From Streptococcus varani (GTDB lineage Bacteria > Bacillota > Bacilli > Lactobacillales > Streptococcaceae), in contig NZ_CTEN01000002.1 in assembly GCF_001375655.1 (NCBI RefSeq), positions 1 to 64,000 on the forward strand: 64,000 nt of DNA, in the 5' to 3' direction. Both the position numbers and the translations under genes were made by a program. Position 1 is the stretch's first letter; every line of letters begins with the position of its first letter. Of the stretch, positions 26,500 through 34,466 are shown piece by piece. The notes under the pieces were generated by a model. It saw only the letters and a list, made by a program, of their open reading frames with translations. It did not search any database and had not been told where the DNA came from.

Positions 26500-27658
26500 A
26501 ATATCCAATATCTATCCAATGACAAACGGTACTTTTAGAGCTTCTGTATCGCTTGGATTTGACCCTGTAACAGGTAAAAGGATACATAAGTTCAAAAACG
26601 GCTTTAAAACGCAAAAGGAAGCTTTAGAATGGCGCTTGAAAATACTAGCTGACTTTGGTAAAGGTGCATTATCATCTAATAGCTCAATGACTTTCAAAAA
26701 ATTTCTAGATGATTACTTTATACCAGATTATCAAAGCCAAGTTAGACAGCGTACTTTTGATATGTCACGTTCAAAGTTTAAAAGACTAGCCTATTTTGAT
26801 AATATGAAATTATCAGATATTCTTCCTCCCCATGTTAAGCAATGGCAGAATGCTATGTTTATTGAAGGACTATCAAATAATTATATTCGTTCTGTACATC
26901 AGATACTACAACAAGTTTTTGATTTAGCTGTTCGACTTGGTATGTTGCCTAGCAATGTGGCTAAACAGGTTGGCAATGTCAAGAAAGATAAGCCTAAAGT
27001 TGATTTTTGGACAGTTGAAGAATTTCAGAAATTCATCAGTACATTTGACAAGTCTAATATTTATGATTTGCTATATTTTACCACGTTTTGGTTCTTCTTT
27101 ATGACTGGGGTTCGTACAAGTGAATTACAAGCTATTGAGTGGTCGAAGATAGATTTTGATAGTGGTACAGTCTTGATAGATTGTTCAATGTATTATAAAA
27201 ATCAAAAAGAATGGTATATTACAGATACAAAATCTATTTCAGGTAATAGGTTATTGTATCTTGATGACGATACGTTAGAGCATTTGAAATACTGGAAACA
27301 AGCACAAGCTCAAATAGGAGAATGCGGATTTGTCTTTTCTCTAGCAAATATTCCATTGGTAAAATCTACGCTAAAACGTGTCTTGCAAGTGCATAGTGAA
27401 TTTGCAGGTATAAAAGCTATTCGTATTCATGATTTGAGACACTCTCATGCTAGTTTTATGCTCTCGCTTGGTATGAATGACTTGGAAATGCAAAATCGCC
27501 TGGGACATGCAGATATTAAAACAACACTCGGCACGTACTCTCATTTAAGACCAAATGCTATGAAAGAGGTGGCGGATAGAATGTCTGGAGTTATCAAAAT
27601 ACCCAATGATAATTTTTATAAAAGTAAATTTAATGGAAATCAATATCGCTCACAATAG
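26492..27658 (+). CDS. int: tyrosine-type site-specific integrase
   Basis: The 388-residue recombinase has an N-terminal AP2-like arm-binding domain (KISNIYPMTNGTFRASVSLGFD), a core-binding domain (about 65-165) and a catalytic domain with R in TGVRTSELQAIEW, HDLRH (H and R), LGHADIKTTLGTYSHL (H and nucleophilic Tyr). All catalytic residues are present. It is the last gene of the rightward unit and would act on the guaA 3' end. An IS1182-like element has inserted 54 bases past its stop. Confidence 0.93.
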   Translation: MPKISNIYPMTNGTFRASVSLGFDPVTGKRIHKFKNGFKTQKEALEWRLKILADFGKGALSSNSSMTFKKFLDDYFIPDYQSQVRQRTFDMSRSKFKRLAYFDNMKLSDILPPHVKQWQNAMFIEGLSNNYIRSVHQILQQVFDLAVRLGMLPSNVAKQVGNVKKDKPKVDFWTVEEFQKFISTFDKSNIYDLLYFTTFWFFFMTGVRTSELQAIEWSKIDFDSGTVLIDCSMYYKNQKEWYITDTKSISGNRLLYLDDDTLEHLKYWKQAQAQIGECGFVFSLANIPLVKSTLKRVLQVHSEFAGIKAIRIHDLRHSHASFMLSLGMNDLEMQNRLGHADIKTTLGTYSHLRPNAMKEVADRMSGVIKIPNDNFYKSKFNGNQYRSQ

Positions 27659-27712
27659 AAGCCGTGGCTTTTTGAGGACTAGTACAATCTGTCCGATAAA
27701 AACGCAGGCTGG

Positions 27713-28683
27713 GAGGCTGGGCAAAAAGTAGCTTCAAATAAAACCACACGGTGATTTCTGTCTTGAAAACAATCAAGATGAAAAAATCACTGTGTGGTTT
27801 TTGAGTATGTGAAGTTTTAGAGGCTAGATTCTTGGCCAATTTCGTGAGATTCATACTCATGAAGAGGAATCCAACCTCCGTTTGGACGGCTCGATTGCCT
27901 CTGACATGAACCCTGCGCACGCCAAAAACACTCTTTAATCGGCCAAAAACGGGTTCAACATCGATTTTCCGTTTGGCATAGATTCGAGAGCCTTCTTCGC
28001 TATGTAATTCTTCCTTGATGAGTTCTTTAAAGTAATTCCAAGTTGGATTGTAATGGATTTGTTTCTGGCGACCACTTTCTGTTTTGGAAAGTTTTTCTAA
28101 CTCTTCTGTGCCTTGTATGTTATCCGCCTCATAGATTTTAAAGTCACGTTTAAATCCGTACTTGTCAGTTCGACGAGAGTAATTCTTAAAGGAATAAACA
28201 ACTCCGTCTGGTTTAATAAACTGATCTGTCTCTTCAAGGTAGTCCCAATTATTTGGATTAGTAGGACTGTTCTTATATTTCTTCGTCAATTCCTTCTGGT
28301 ACATACCATAGGGAATCAGAGGGGTCTTCTCCAACTCATCAATGATAAAACTATAATTCTCCTCACTGCCATAACCGGCATCGGCGACAATATTTTGGAA
28401 CAAGTCTAGGGTTTGAATCGATTGGAGAAAGGGTTTTAGAGTTCTGGTGTCCGTTGGATTTGAAAAGAACCTGACGAGCGTAGGCGAAGAGCGTCATCTT
28501 CATGAGCATAGCCGGATGGAAGGCAGGACGGCCAGTGTGTGATTTATCTTCCAATAAAACATGATTAGGGATACTGTCCACAAAAAGACTGATCAATCTA
28601 ACTTCATGATTCATAGGAATATCGTAGGCAAGATTTAGTTCCAAACTGAGTTGATTTGTGTTATACTCTTTATACATGATCAT
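27713..28683 (-). pseudogene. IS1182 family transposase, internal deletion with frame loss
   Basis: The N-terminal part (MIMYKEYNTNQLSLELNL to LFAYARQV) is joined near 28455-28475 to C-terminal sequence in another frame (FFSNPTDTRTLKPFLQ, DLFQNIVADAGYGSEENYSF, RKIDVEPVFGRLKSVFGVRRVHVRG). The central part normally between these segments is absent. The C-terminal frame reads out through the left inverted repeat. No active transposase can be made. Confidence 0.85.
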
Positions 28684-28800
28684 GGCTTTCTAGTTGTTTT
28701 GTCGTTATTATAATTATAAACCATGACATAGGGAAACGAGCATCTCCAACTGCGGAAATGCTCGTTTTTTCTATTCTGAAGCTACTTTTTGCCCAGCCTC
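27713..28800 (-). mobile_element. IS1182-like element, internally deleted, with perfect 24-bp inverted repeats
   Basis: Perfect 24-bp terminal inverted repeats lie at 27713-27736 and 28777-28800 (outermost bases GAGGCTGGGCAAAAAG). The 1,088-bp copy is clearly shorter than autonomous IS1182 elements because the middle of the transposase gene is missing. A terminator-like hairpin (ACGAGCAT/ATGCTCGT) sits just inside the right end. No target-site duplication could be assigned. Confidence 0.85.
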
Positions 28801-28808
28801 TTTTTTGA

Positions 28809-28814
28809 TATAAT
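28809..28814 (+). promoter_or_regulatory. -10 element of the nucleotidyltransferase-like gene at the IS edge
   Basis: A perfect TATAAT begins 9 bases outside the IS end. The -35 region (TTTTTG, 28786-28791) would lie within the IS inverted repeat, so the insertion may have created or altered this promoter. Confidence 0.45.
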
Positions 28815-28832
28815 AAAAGGAGAGGTACTTTT

Positions 28833-29303
28833 ATGATAGATAAAGATTACAATATTATGAATAATCTAAAATTATTCCGAAAACGGATTGCTCCAATTGC
28901 TGAAAAATATAACTTAGTCAAAATTTTTATATATGGGGATTTTTTGGAAACAAATGAATTGTTTCCAAACAAGACAGTTTCCTTAGTTTATGTGTATGAT
29001 AAACAATCAAATTTAGGGGATTTTAACTTTATAACATTACATGAGGAGTTAGAAAAAGCATTTCCATATTATGATGTTGATTGTATTACATATGATGTAC
29101 TGACTAACTCTGATTTATCGGTTAATCAGTTAAATTACAAAAGATTTAAACGTGGAAGCTTTTTGCTGTACGATAGAGAAACTTACAAAAAAGATAGTTC
29201 ATTGTTAAATATAGCAGAATTAAGTGAATTAACCTCAATAAGAGTCAATCTTGATAATGATAACCCAGATTTACTTAAAGAATTTTTTGATGAGGATCAT
29301 TAG
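28833..29303 (+). CDS. degenerate nucleotidyltransferase-like cargo protein
   Basis: The 156-residue protein resembles minimal nucleotidyltransferases of the MNT type: VKIFIYGDFLETNELFPNKTVSLVYVYD sits where the family has a G-S motif followed by D-x-D, and YDVDCITYDVL where a third Asp lies. The second G-S residue is changed to Asp and the D-x-D pair is lost, so catalysis is doubtful. MNT domains often pair with HEPN toxins, but no HEPN gene is adjacent. AGGAGAGG lies before the ATG. It is the last gene before attR. Confidence 0.5.
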   Translation: MIDKDYNIMNNLKLFRKRIAPIAEKYNLVKIFIYGDFLETNELFPNKTVSLVYVYDKQSNLGDFNFITLHEELEKAFPYYDVDCITYDVLTNSDLSVNQLNYKRFKRGSFLLYDRETYKKDSSLLNIAELSELTSIRVNLDNDNPDLLKEFFDEDH

Positions 29304-29315
29304 TTTATTACCTTT

Positions 29316-29336
29316 TTGTTGTTAAATTGTTGTTAG
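29316..29336 (+). repeat. 21-bp direct repeat, right copy (possible integrase arm site)
   Basis: Exact copy of the repeat at 22733-22753, 59 bases inside attR. Confidence 0.65.
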
Positions 29337-29345
29337 AACAAGATA

Positions 29346-29382
29346 AAAAAGCCTAGAAATGCTGATTTCATAGGCTTTTTAT
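29346..29382. terminator. bidirectional terminator now serving guaA
   Basis: AAAAAGCCTA (29346-29355) pairs with TAGGCTTTTT (29371-29380); GAAAT/ATTTC extends the stem with one bulged A. It lies inside the att core, so the element supplies the guaA terminator. Confidence 0.85.
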
Positions 29383-29393
29383 ACTTATTAACT

Positions 29394-30944
29394 CTATTCC
29401 CACTCAACGGTTGCTGGTGGTTTGCTGGTGATGTCGTAGACAATGCGGTTAACGTGGTCGACTTCATTGACGATGCGGACAGAGATTTTTTGGAGAACTT
29501 CCCATGGAAGTTTGGCAAAGTCAGCAGTCATACCGTCGATAGAAGTGATAGCACGGATAGCAATCGTATAGTCGTAGGTACGACCATCTCCCATGACACC
29601 AACAGAGCGAACGCCTGTATTAACAGTAAAGTATTGCCATACATCACGGTCCAGGCCAGCCTTGGCGATTTCTTCCCGTAAGATAGCATCTGATTCGCGG
29701 ACAGTCATCAGTTTTTCTTCTGTGATTTCACCCATAACGCGAATAGCTAGTCCAGGTCCTGGGAAAGGTTGACGCCATACAATATCATCTGGCATACCAA
29801 GAGCAGTACCCAAAGTACGAACTTCGTCCTTGAAAAGGGTATCCAGTGGTTCAATCAGTTTAAATTGCATATCATCAGGAAGTCCACCAACATTATGGTG
29901 AGACTTGATAGTTTGGGCCGTTTCTGTACCAGACTCGATAATATCAGTATAGAGCGTTCCTTGGGCTAGGAAATCAACATCTGTCAGTTTGCTAGCTTCG
30001 TCATCAAAGACATAGATAAATTCGTTTCCGATAATCTTGCGTTTTTTCTCTGGATCAGCAACACCTGACAGGAGATCTAGGAAGCGTTTGGCAGCATCGA
30101 CACGGATGATATTGAGGCCAAATTTGCCACCAAGCATCTCCATAACTTGATCGCCTTCATTTTTACGAAGCAAACCATGATCAACAAAGATACAAGTTAG
30201 TTGATCTCCGATGGCACGTTGCAGAAGAACACCGACCACAGATGAATCAACACCGCCAGATAAACCTAGGAGAACTTTTTTATCCCCCACTATTTGGCGG
30301 ATTTTTTCGATTTCTGAATCGATAAAGTTTTCCATAGTCCAGTCGCCCTTGGCACCACAAATGTTGATAGCAAAGTTTTTCAGGATGTCATTTCCATATT
30401 CAGAGTGACGGACTTCGGGGTGGAATTGAATACCGTAAATTTTCTTTTGGCTATTTTCCATAGCAGCAAATGGACAGTCCGATGACAAGCCCACCAAATG
30501 GAAATCAGTAGGGATTTCTGTCACAGCATCGCCATGGCTCATCAGAACAAGCTGCTCATCAGGTGTATCAGTAAACAATTCTGAACTGGTTTGCAGACGA
30601 AGCGTTGACTGACCATATTCGCGGTTACCCGCTTGACCAGCTGGGACAACTTTTCCACCTAGTTTATGGGTAATCAGTTGCATACCATAACAAATTCCTA
30701 AGATTGGGATCCCCAATTCGAAAATTTCTGGGTCAATATCAAAAGAGTTTTCGGCATAAACTGAGTTTGGACCACCAGAGAGAACAATCCCGATAGGAGC
30801 CATCTCACGGACCTCTTGAGCAGTAATTCGATGGCTCTTCAATTCTGAAAAAACACCAAATTCACGTATACGACGCGAAATAAGCTGATTGTATTGACTA
30901 CCATAATCCAGAACGATAATCTTTTGAACATCTTGCATTGTCAT
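29394..30944 (-). CDS. guaA: GMP synthase (glutamine-hydrolysing)
   Basis: The 516-residue enzyme aminates XMP to GMP. The class I amidotransferase domain has the nucleophile in GICYGMQLI (near residue 86) and His/Glu in [12 protein letters not shown]. The ATP pyrophosphatase domain has the P-loop [12 protein letters not shown] (near 230), followed by the C-terminal dimerisation domain ending VEWE. The 3' end is the attachment site of the integrative element; the coding sequence remains intact. AAAGGAAAAAAG precedes the start, which may be Met1 or Met3. It is one of the few native minus-strand genes on this side of the terminus. Confidence 0.97.
   Translation of the reverse strand: MTMQDVQKIIVLDYGSQYNQLISRRIREFGVFSELKSHRITAQEVREMAPIGIVLSGGPNSVYAENSFDIDPEIFELGIPILGICYGMQLITHKLGGKVVPAGQAGNREYGQSTLRLQTSSELFTDTPDEQLVLMSHGDAVTEIPTDFHLVGLSSDCPFAAMENSQKKIYGIQFHPEVRHSEYGNDILKNFAINICGAKGDWTMENFIDSEIEKIRQIVGDKKVLLGLSGGVDSSVVGVLLQRAIGDQLTCIFVDHGLLRKNEGDQVMEMLGGKFGLNIIRVDAAKRFLDLLSGVADPEKKRKIIGNEFIYVFDDEASKLTDVDFLAQGTLYTDIIESGTETAQTIKSHHNVGGLPDDMQFKLIEPLDTLFKDEVRTLGTALGMPDDIVWRQPFPGPGLAIRVMGEITEEKLMTVRESDAILREEIAKAGLDRDVWQYFTVNTGVRSVGVMGDGRTYDYTIAIRAITSIDGMTADFAKLPWEVLQKISVRIVNEVDHVNRIVYDITSKPPATVEWE
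29395..29405. other. attR core in the guaA 3' end
   Basis: TATTCCCACTC, the complement of the last codons of guaA; matches attL at 22631-22641. Confidence 0.75.
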
Positions 30945-31078
30945 TCTTTTTTCCTTTCAAATAGAAATTCTATCCATTTCTGATATATATTTTAACACAA
31001 AAGCGAACTATTTGCAGTAAGTATGGAGAAAAATATAGAAATTTGGTAGAATAAGAGCAGAAGAAGTGAGGAATGAGA

Positions 31079-31777
31079 ATGAAAGCTGCCTATCTAACCA
31101 TTCATGATAAGATAAAGGATGATATTGATGCCGGGATCTGGAAAATCGGTCAACGTTTGCCCAGCGAGCGAGACTTGGCCGATGATTTTGCGGTCTCTCG
31201 GATGACGCTGCGTCAAGCTATTACCCTTTTGGTTGAAGAAGGCGTATTAACACGAAAAGTTGGTTCTGGAACCTATGTCGCTAGCACCCGTGTCCAAGAG
31301 AAGATGCGTGGCACGACCTCCTTTACTGAAATCATTCAATTACAAGGGAAAAATCCATCTAGTCACCTCCTTTCTTATACCAAGACCCTAGCCAATGATA
31401 AAGAAATCGATATGCTCAATCTCAAGGTCAATGAATATGTTATCCGGATGGAACGGGTTCGCTATGCAGATGATATTCCCGTTGTTTACGAAGTGGCAAG
31501 TATCCCTGAAGGATTGATTAAAAACGTTAAGAAAGAAGATGTCACCAATCACTTTTTTAAAGCGCTAACGGAGAATGGCTACCGTATTGGGAAAAGCCAC
31601 CAGACTATTTTTGCCCGATTAGCGAGCGATAAGGTGGCTAAACTCCTTCAAATCAAGAAGAATCAAGCCATCCTTGCTCTAAGACAAGTTTCTTACTTGG
31701 AAGATGGGCAGGCTTTTGAGTACGTCAATAGCCAATATGTCGGAGATCGATTTGAATTTTATCTGGAGAATAACTGA
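31079..31777 (+). CDS. GntR-family transcriptional regulator (HutC/UTRA subfamily)
   Basis: This regulator of about 232 residues has an N-terminal winged helix (GQRLPSERDLADDFAVSRMTLRQAITLLVEEGVLTRKVGSGTYVA) and a C-terminal UTRA effector domain (from about residue 85, RMERVRYADDIPVVYEVASIP, ending YVNSQYVGDRFEFYLEN). Such proteins respond to small sugar or amino-sugar phosphates. The ATG at 31079 follows GAGGAATGAG; another ATG lies 6 bases upstream. It is divergent from guaA, a position also found in other streptococci. Target genes cannot be inferred. Confidence 0.9.
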   Translation: MKAAYLTIHDKIKDDIDAGIWKIGQRLPSERDLADDFAVSRMTLRQAITLLVEEGVLTRKVGSGTYVASTRVQEKMRGTTSFTEIIQLQGKNPSSHLLSYTKTLANDKEIDMLNLKVNEYVIRMERVRYADDIPVVYEVASIPEGLIKNVKKEDVTNHFFKALTENGYRIGKSHQTIFARLASDKVAKLLQIKKNQAILALRQVSYLEDGQAFEYVNSQYVGDRFEFYLENN

Positions 31778-31791
31778 TTTTCTTTACAAGT

Positions 31792-32347
31792 TTGAAGTGG
31801 GTTGAAGAAAAACTGAAGAACTTTCAACCAACTTGGCAAGCGCGTGATGTCCTTCTCTTTGAGAAGGATGCACATCAATTATTTATTGTTGATGAGGGCG
31901 GTGAACTGCTTTTGTATTTTCAAAATTACAGAGTCTATTTTTCGAGAGAATGCATATTTATTTTCCTGTGACCAAAATGGAAAATGGTTGCTTTCCTGTC
32001 TGATTTCTACTACTCCATCAAATGATGACCAAATTTTAGATCTTCTTTCTCCCGTACTCACAATACATTCTACTAATCTGGCTTATTCTATCCTTTCTTG
32101 GTCGCAAAATATAAACGAAACTCATCATTTGGATGACGAATTAGTTGCAAACTATCTCGATAAAATCTTAATTCAATGTCCCTGTTGTCAACACAAAACA
32201 TTTCATCCTCATCAAATTGCTTATCAAGTTTGTCCAGTCTGTGAGTGGTGTGGAGATAGTAGTGGCAATAACCCGTACGATAGCGATGATAGCGCTCTTG
32301 AACTTGCTCGTATGAAGTACAAATATAAGATTAAAAGTGATTCCTAA
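31792..32347 (+). pseudogene. CPCC-family cysteine-rich protein gene, frameshifted
   Basis: An N-terminal frame (from a possible TTG at 31792: KWVEEKLKNFQPTWQARDVL, then LLLYFQNYRVYF) is joined to a second frame that continues RENAYLFSCDQNGKWLLSC and ends with the cysteine-rich CPCC domain (CPCCQHKTFHPHQIAYQVCPVCEWCGD). Removing one T from the T run at 31938-31942 restores one reading frame. The four clustered Cys pairs suggest zinc binding. A homopolymer slip or sequencing error could be the cause. Function of the family is unknown. Confidence 0.7.
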
Positions 32348-32361
32348 AATATATCCAGATA

Positions 32362-32396
32362 CCCGTATTTCCTCTATCAAAATACGGGCTTTTTTG
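32362..32396 (+). terminator. terminator after the CPCC gene
   Basis: CCCGTATTT (32362-32370) pairs with AAATACGGG (32380-32388), followed by CTTTTTT. A TATAAT (32398-32403) follows at once and is the likely -10 for ylxM. Confidence 0.88.
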
Positions 32397-32410
32397 ATAT
32401 AATAAATGGT

Positions 32411-32743
32411 ATGGAAATTGAAAAAACCAATCGGATGAATGCCCTTTTTGAGTTTTATGCGGCACTTTTGACCGACAAGCAAATGAATTATATCGAGCTC
32501 TACTACGCTGATGATTACAGTTTAGCAGAAATTGCCGAAGAATCTGGTGTCAGTCGACAGGCTGTTTACGATAACATCAAACGTACTGAAAAAATATTGG
32601 AAGACTACGAAATGAAGTTGCACATGTACTCGGATTACATTGTTCGTGGACAGATTTTCGATGAAATCACAGAAAAATACCCAACAGATGATTTTCTTCA
32701 GGAAAAAATCGCCATTTTATCTAGTATCGACAATCGAGATTAG
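32411..32743 (+). CDS. ylxM: YlxM/p13 family SRP-associated DNA-binding protein
   Basis: The 110-residue protein has a sigma-70 region 4-like helix-turn-helix ([32 protein letters not shown], with the preceding [17 protein letters not shown]). It is encoded directly upstream of ffh as in most Firmicutes. YlxM modulates the signal recognition particle pathway in streptococci. The ATG lies only 8 bases after the -10, so the transcript may be nearly leaderless; a start a little downstream (MNALFEFY) is an alternative. Confidence 0.9.
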   Translation: MEIEKTNRMNALFEFYAALLTDKQMNYIELYYADDYSLAEIAEESGVSRQAVYDNIKRTEKILEDYEMKLHMYSDYIVRGQIFDEITEKYPTDDFLQEKIAILSSIDNRD

Positions 32744-32842
32744 TCAGACTCTTGTGTGAACTTTAAGTCTAGAAACAAAATAAACGACTATTTTATTTAT
32801 TGAAGAATCTATCGAAATATAAAAACTTTAGGAGAATGAATC

Positions 32843-34393
32843 ATGGCTTTTGAAAGCTTAACTGAACGCTTGCAGAGCGTCTTTAAAAACCTACGTGGAA
32901 AGAAAAAACTATCTGAAAAAGATGTCCAAGAAGTGACCAAAGAGATTCGCATGGCTCTCTTGGAAGCAGATGTTGCTCTTCCGGTTGTCAAAACCTTTAT
33001 CAAGCGAGTGCGTGAGCGCGCAGTCGGGCATGAAATTATTGATACTCTAGATCCAACACAACAAATCGTTAAAATCGTTAATGAAGAATTAACAGAGATT
33101 CTGGGATCAGAAACTGCCGAGCTTGAAAAATCGCCAAAGATTCCGACTATCATCATGATGGTTGGTCTTCAGGGTGCTGGTAAAACAACCTTTGCTGGTA
33201 AATTGGCCAACAAACTGATTAAGGAAGAAAATGCCCGTCCGATGATGATTGCGGCCGACATTTATCGTCCAGCAGCCATCGACCAGTTGAAAACTCTTGG
33301 GAAACAAATCAATGTTCCCGTTTTTGATATGGGAACGGACCATTCAGCTGTCGATATCGTTTCGCAAGGTTTGGCTTTAGCACGTGAAAATCGAAATGAC
33401 TATGTCCTTATCGATACAGCTGGTCGTCTGCAAATCGATGAGAAACTTATGGAAGAACTCCGTGATGTTAAAGCTCTCGCTAATCCAAATGAAATTCTCC
33501 TCGTTATCGATAGCATGATTGGTCAAGAAGCCGCTAATGTGGCGGCTGAGTTTAACAAGCAGCTGTCTGTTACTGGTGTCGTTCTGACCAAGATTGATGG
33601 GGATACCCGTGGAGGTGCGGCCCTTTCTGTCCGTGAAATCACTGGTAAACCAATCAAATTCACCGGTACTGGTGAAAAAATTACCGATATTGAAACCTTC
33701 CACCCAGACCGCATGTCTAGCCGTATCCTGGGTATGGGAGACCTCTTGACCCTTATTGAGAAGGCTTCTCAAGAATACGATGAGAAGAAATCAATAGAAC
33801 TTGCTGAGAAAATGCGAGAGAATACCTTTGATTTCAACGATTTCATTGATCAATTAGACCAGGTTCAAAGTATGGGTCCTATGGAAGACCTGCTTAAGAT
33901 GATTCCAGGTATGGCAGGAAATCCGGCTTTGGCCAATATCAAGGTAGATGAGCGCGAAATCGCCCGTAAGCGGGCCATCGTGTCCTCTATGACCCCGGCT
34001 GAACGTGAAAATCCAGACTTGCTTTCTCCAAGCCGTCGACGTCGGATTGCTGCTGGTTCCGGAAATAGCTTTGTAGATGTGAACAAGTTCATCAAAGACT
34101 TTAACCAAGCTAAAACCATGATGCAGGGTGTTATGTCTGGCGATATGAATATGATGATGCGTCAAATGGGTATTAACCCCAATAATATGCCTAAAAACAT
34201 GCCCAATATGGGCGGTGGTATGGGTATGCCAGACATGTCTGCTCTTGAAGGCATGATGGGTGGAGCTGGAATGCCAGATATGAGCCAAATGATGGGTGGC
34301 GGTATCAAAGGTAAAATTGGTGAATTTGCTATGAAACAAGCCATGAAACGTCAGGCCAACAAGATTAAAAAAGCTAAGAAAAAGCGTAAATAA
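32843..34393 (+). CDS. ffh: signal recognition particle GTPase Ffh
   Basis: The 516-residue SRP54 homologue binds signal peptides of nascent membrane and secreted proteins together with 4.5S RNA and docks with FtsY. The N domain (about 1-90) is followed by the G domain (GLQGAGKTT near 108, DTAGRLQID, TKIDGDTRGGA) and the M domain with the RNA-binding SRRRRIAAGSG. A very Met/Gly-rich tail (from about 435, MGGGMGMPDM) precedes a Lys-rich end. AGGAGAAT precedes the ATG. Confidence 0.97.
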   Translation: MAFESLTERLQSVFKNLRGKKKLSEKDVQEVTKEIRMALLEADVALPVVKTFIKRVRERAVGHEIIDTLDPTQQIVKIVNEELTEILGSETAELEKSPKIPTIIMMVGLQGAGKTTFAGKLANKLIKEENARPMMIAADIYRPAAIDQLKTLGKQINVPVFDMGTDHSAVDIVSQGLALARENRNDYVLIDTAGRLQIDEKLMEELRDVKALANPNEILLVIDSMIGQEAANVAAEFNKQLSVTGVVLTKIDGDTRGGAALSVREITGKPIKFTGTGEKITDIETFHPDRMSSRILGMGDLLTLIEKASQEYDEKKSIELAEKMRENTFDFNDFIDQLDQVQSMGPMEDLLKMIPGMAGNPALANIKVDEREIARKRAIVSSMTPAERENPDLLSPSRRRRIAAGSGNSFVDVNKFIKDFNQAKTMMQGVMSGDMNMMMRQMGINPNNMPKNMPNMGGGMGMPDMSALEGMMGGAGMPDMSQMMGGGIKGKIGEFAMKQAMKRQANKIKKAKKKRK

Positions 34394-34466
34394 GACTAGA
34401 AACGAATCTGTATTACTTCATTATAGAATTATTTAGTCTCCCCAATAGAAGAGAAGTAGGTAAAAA

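Larger units (their letters stand above)
22631..29405. mobile_element. integrative element in guaA 3' end with CRESS-like Rep and tyrosine integrase
   Basis: An element of about 6.8 kb lies between two copies of TATTCCCACTC (22631-22641 and 29395-29405). The right copy covers the last codons and stop of guaA, a recognised integration site for streptococcal islands. Genes in order are repressor (minus), HTH/coiled-coil protein, small protein, origin-like region, HUH-helicase Rep, 52-residue protein, DUF3173 protein, integrase, an IS1182-like insertion and a degenerate nucleotidyltransferase. It is AT-rich against the flanks. No conjugation, packaging or capsid gene is present, so it resembles an integrated rolling-circle plasmid. 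Confidence 0.8.

Noticed and set aside
28833..29303. Functional MNT-HEPN toxin-antitoxin pair
   Set aside because: No HEPN gene flanks it and the catalytic residues are changed.
22733..29336. The 21-bp direct repeats as the crossover (att) core
   Set aside because: The outer 11-bp TATTCCCACTC coincides with the guaA stop region, the known type of target, whereas the 21-bp copies lie wholly inside and are not part of guaA.
33854..34339. Histidine-rich 161-codon frame antisense to ffh
   Set aside because: It mirrors the Met-rich M-domain codons of ffh and has no independent start signals.
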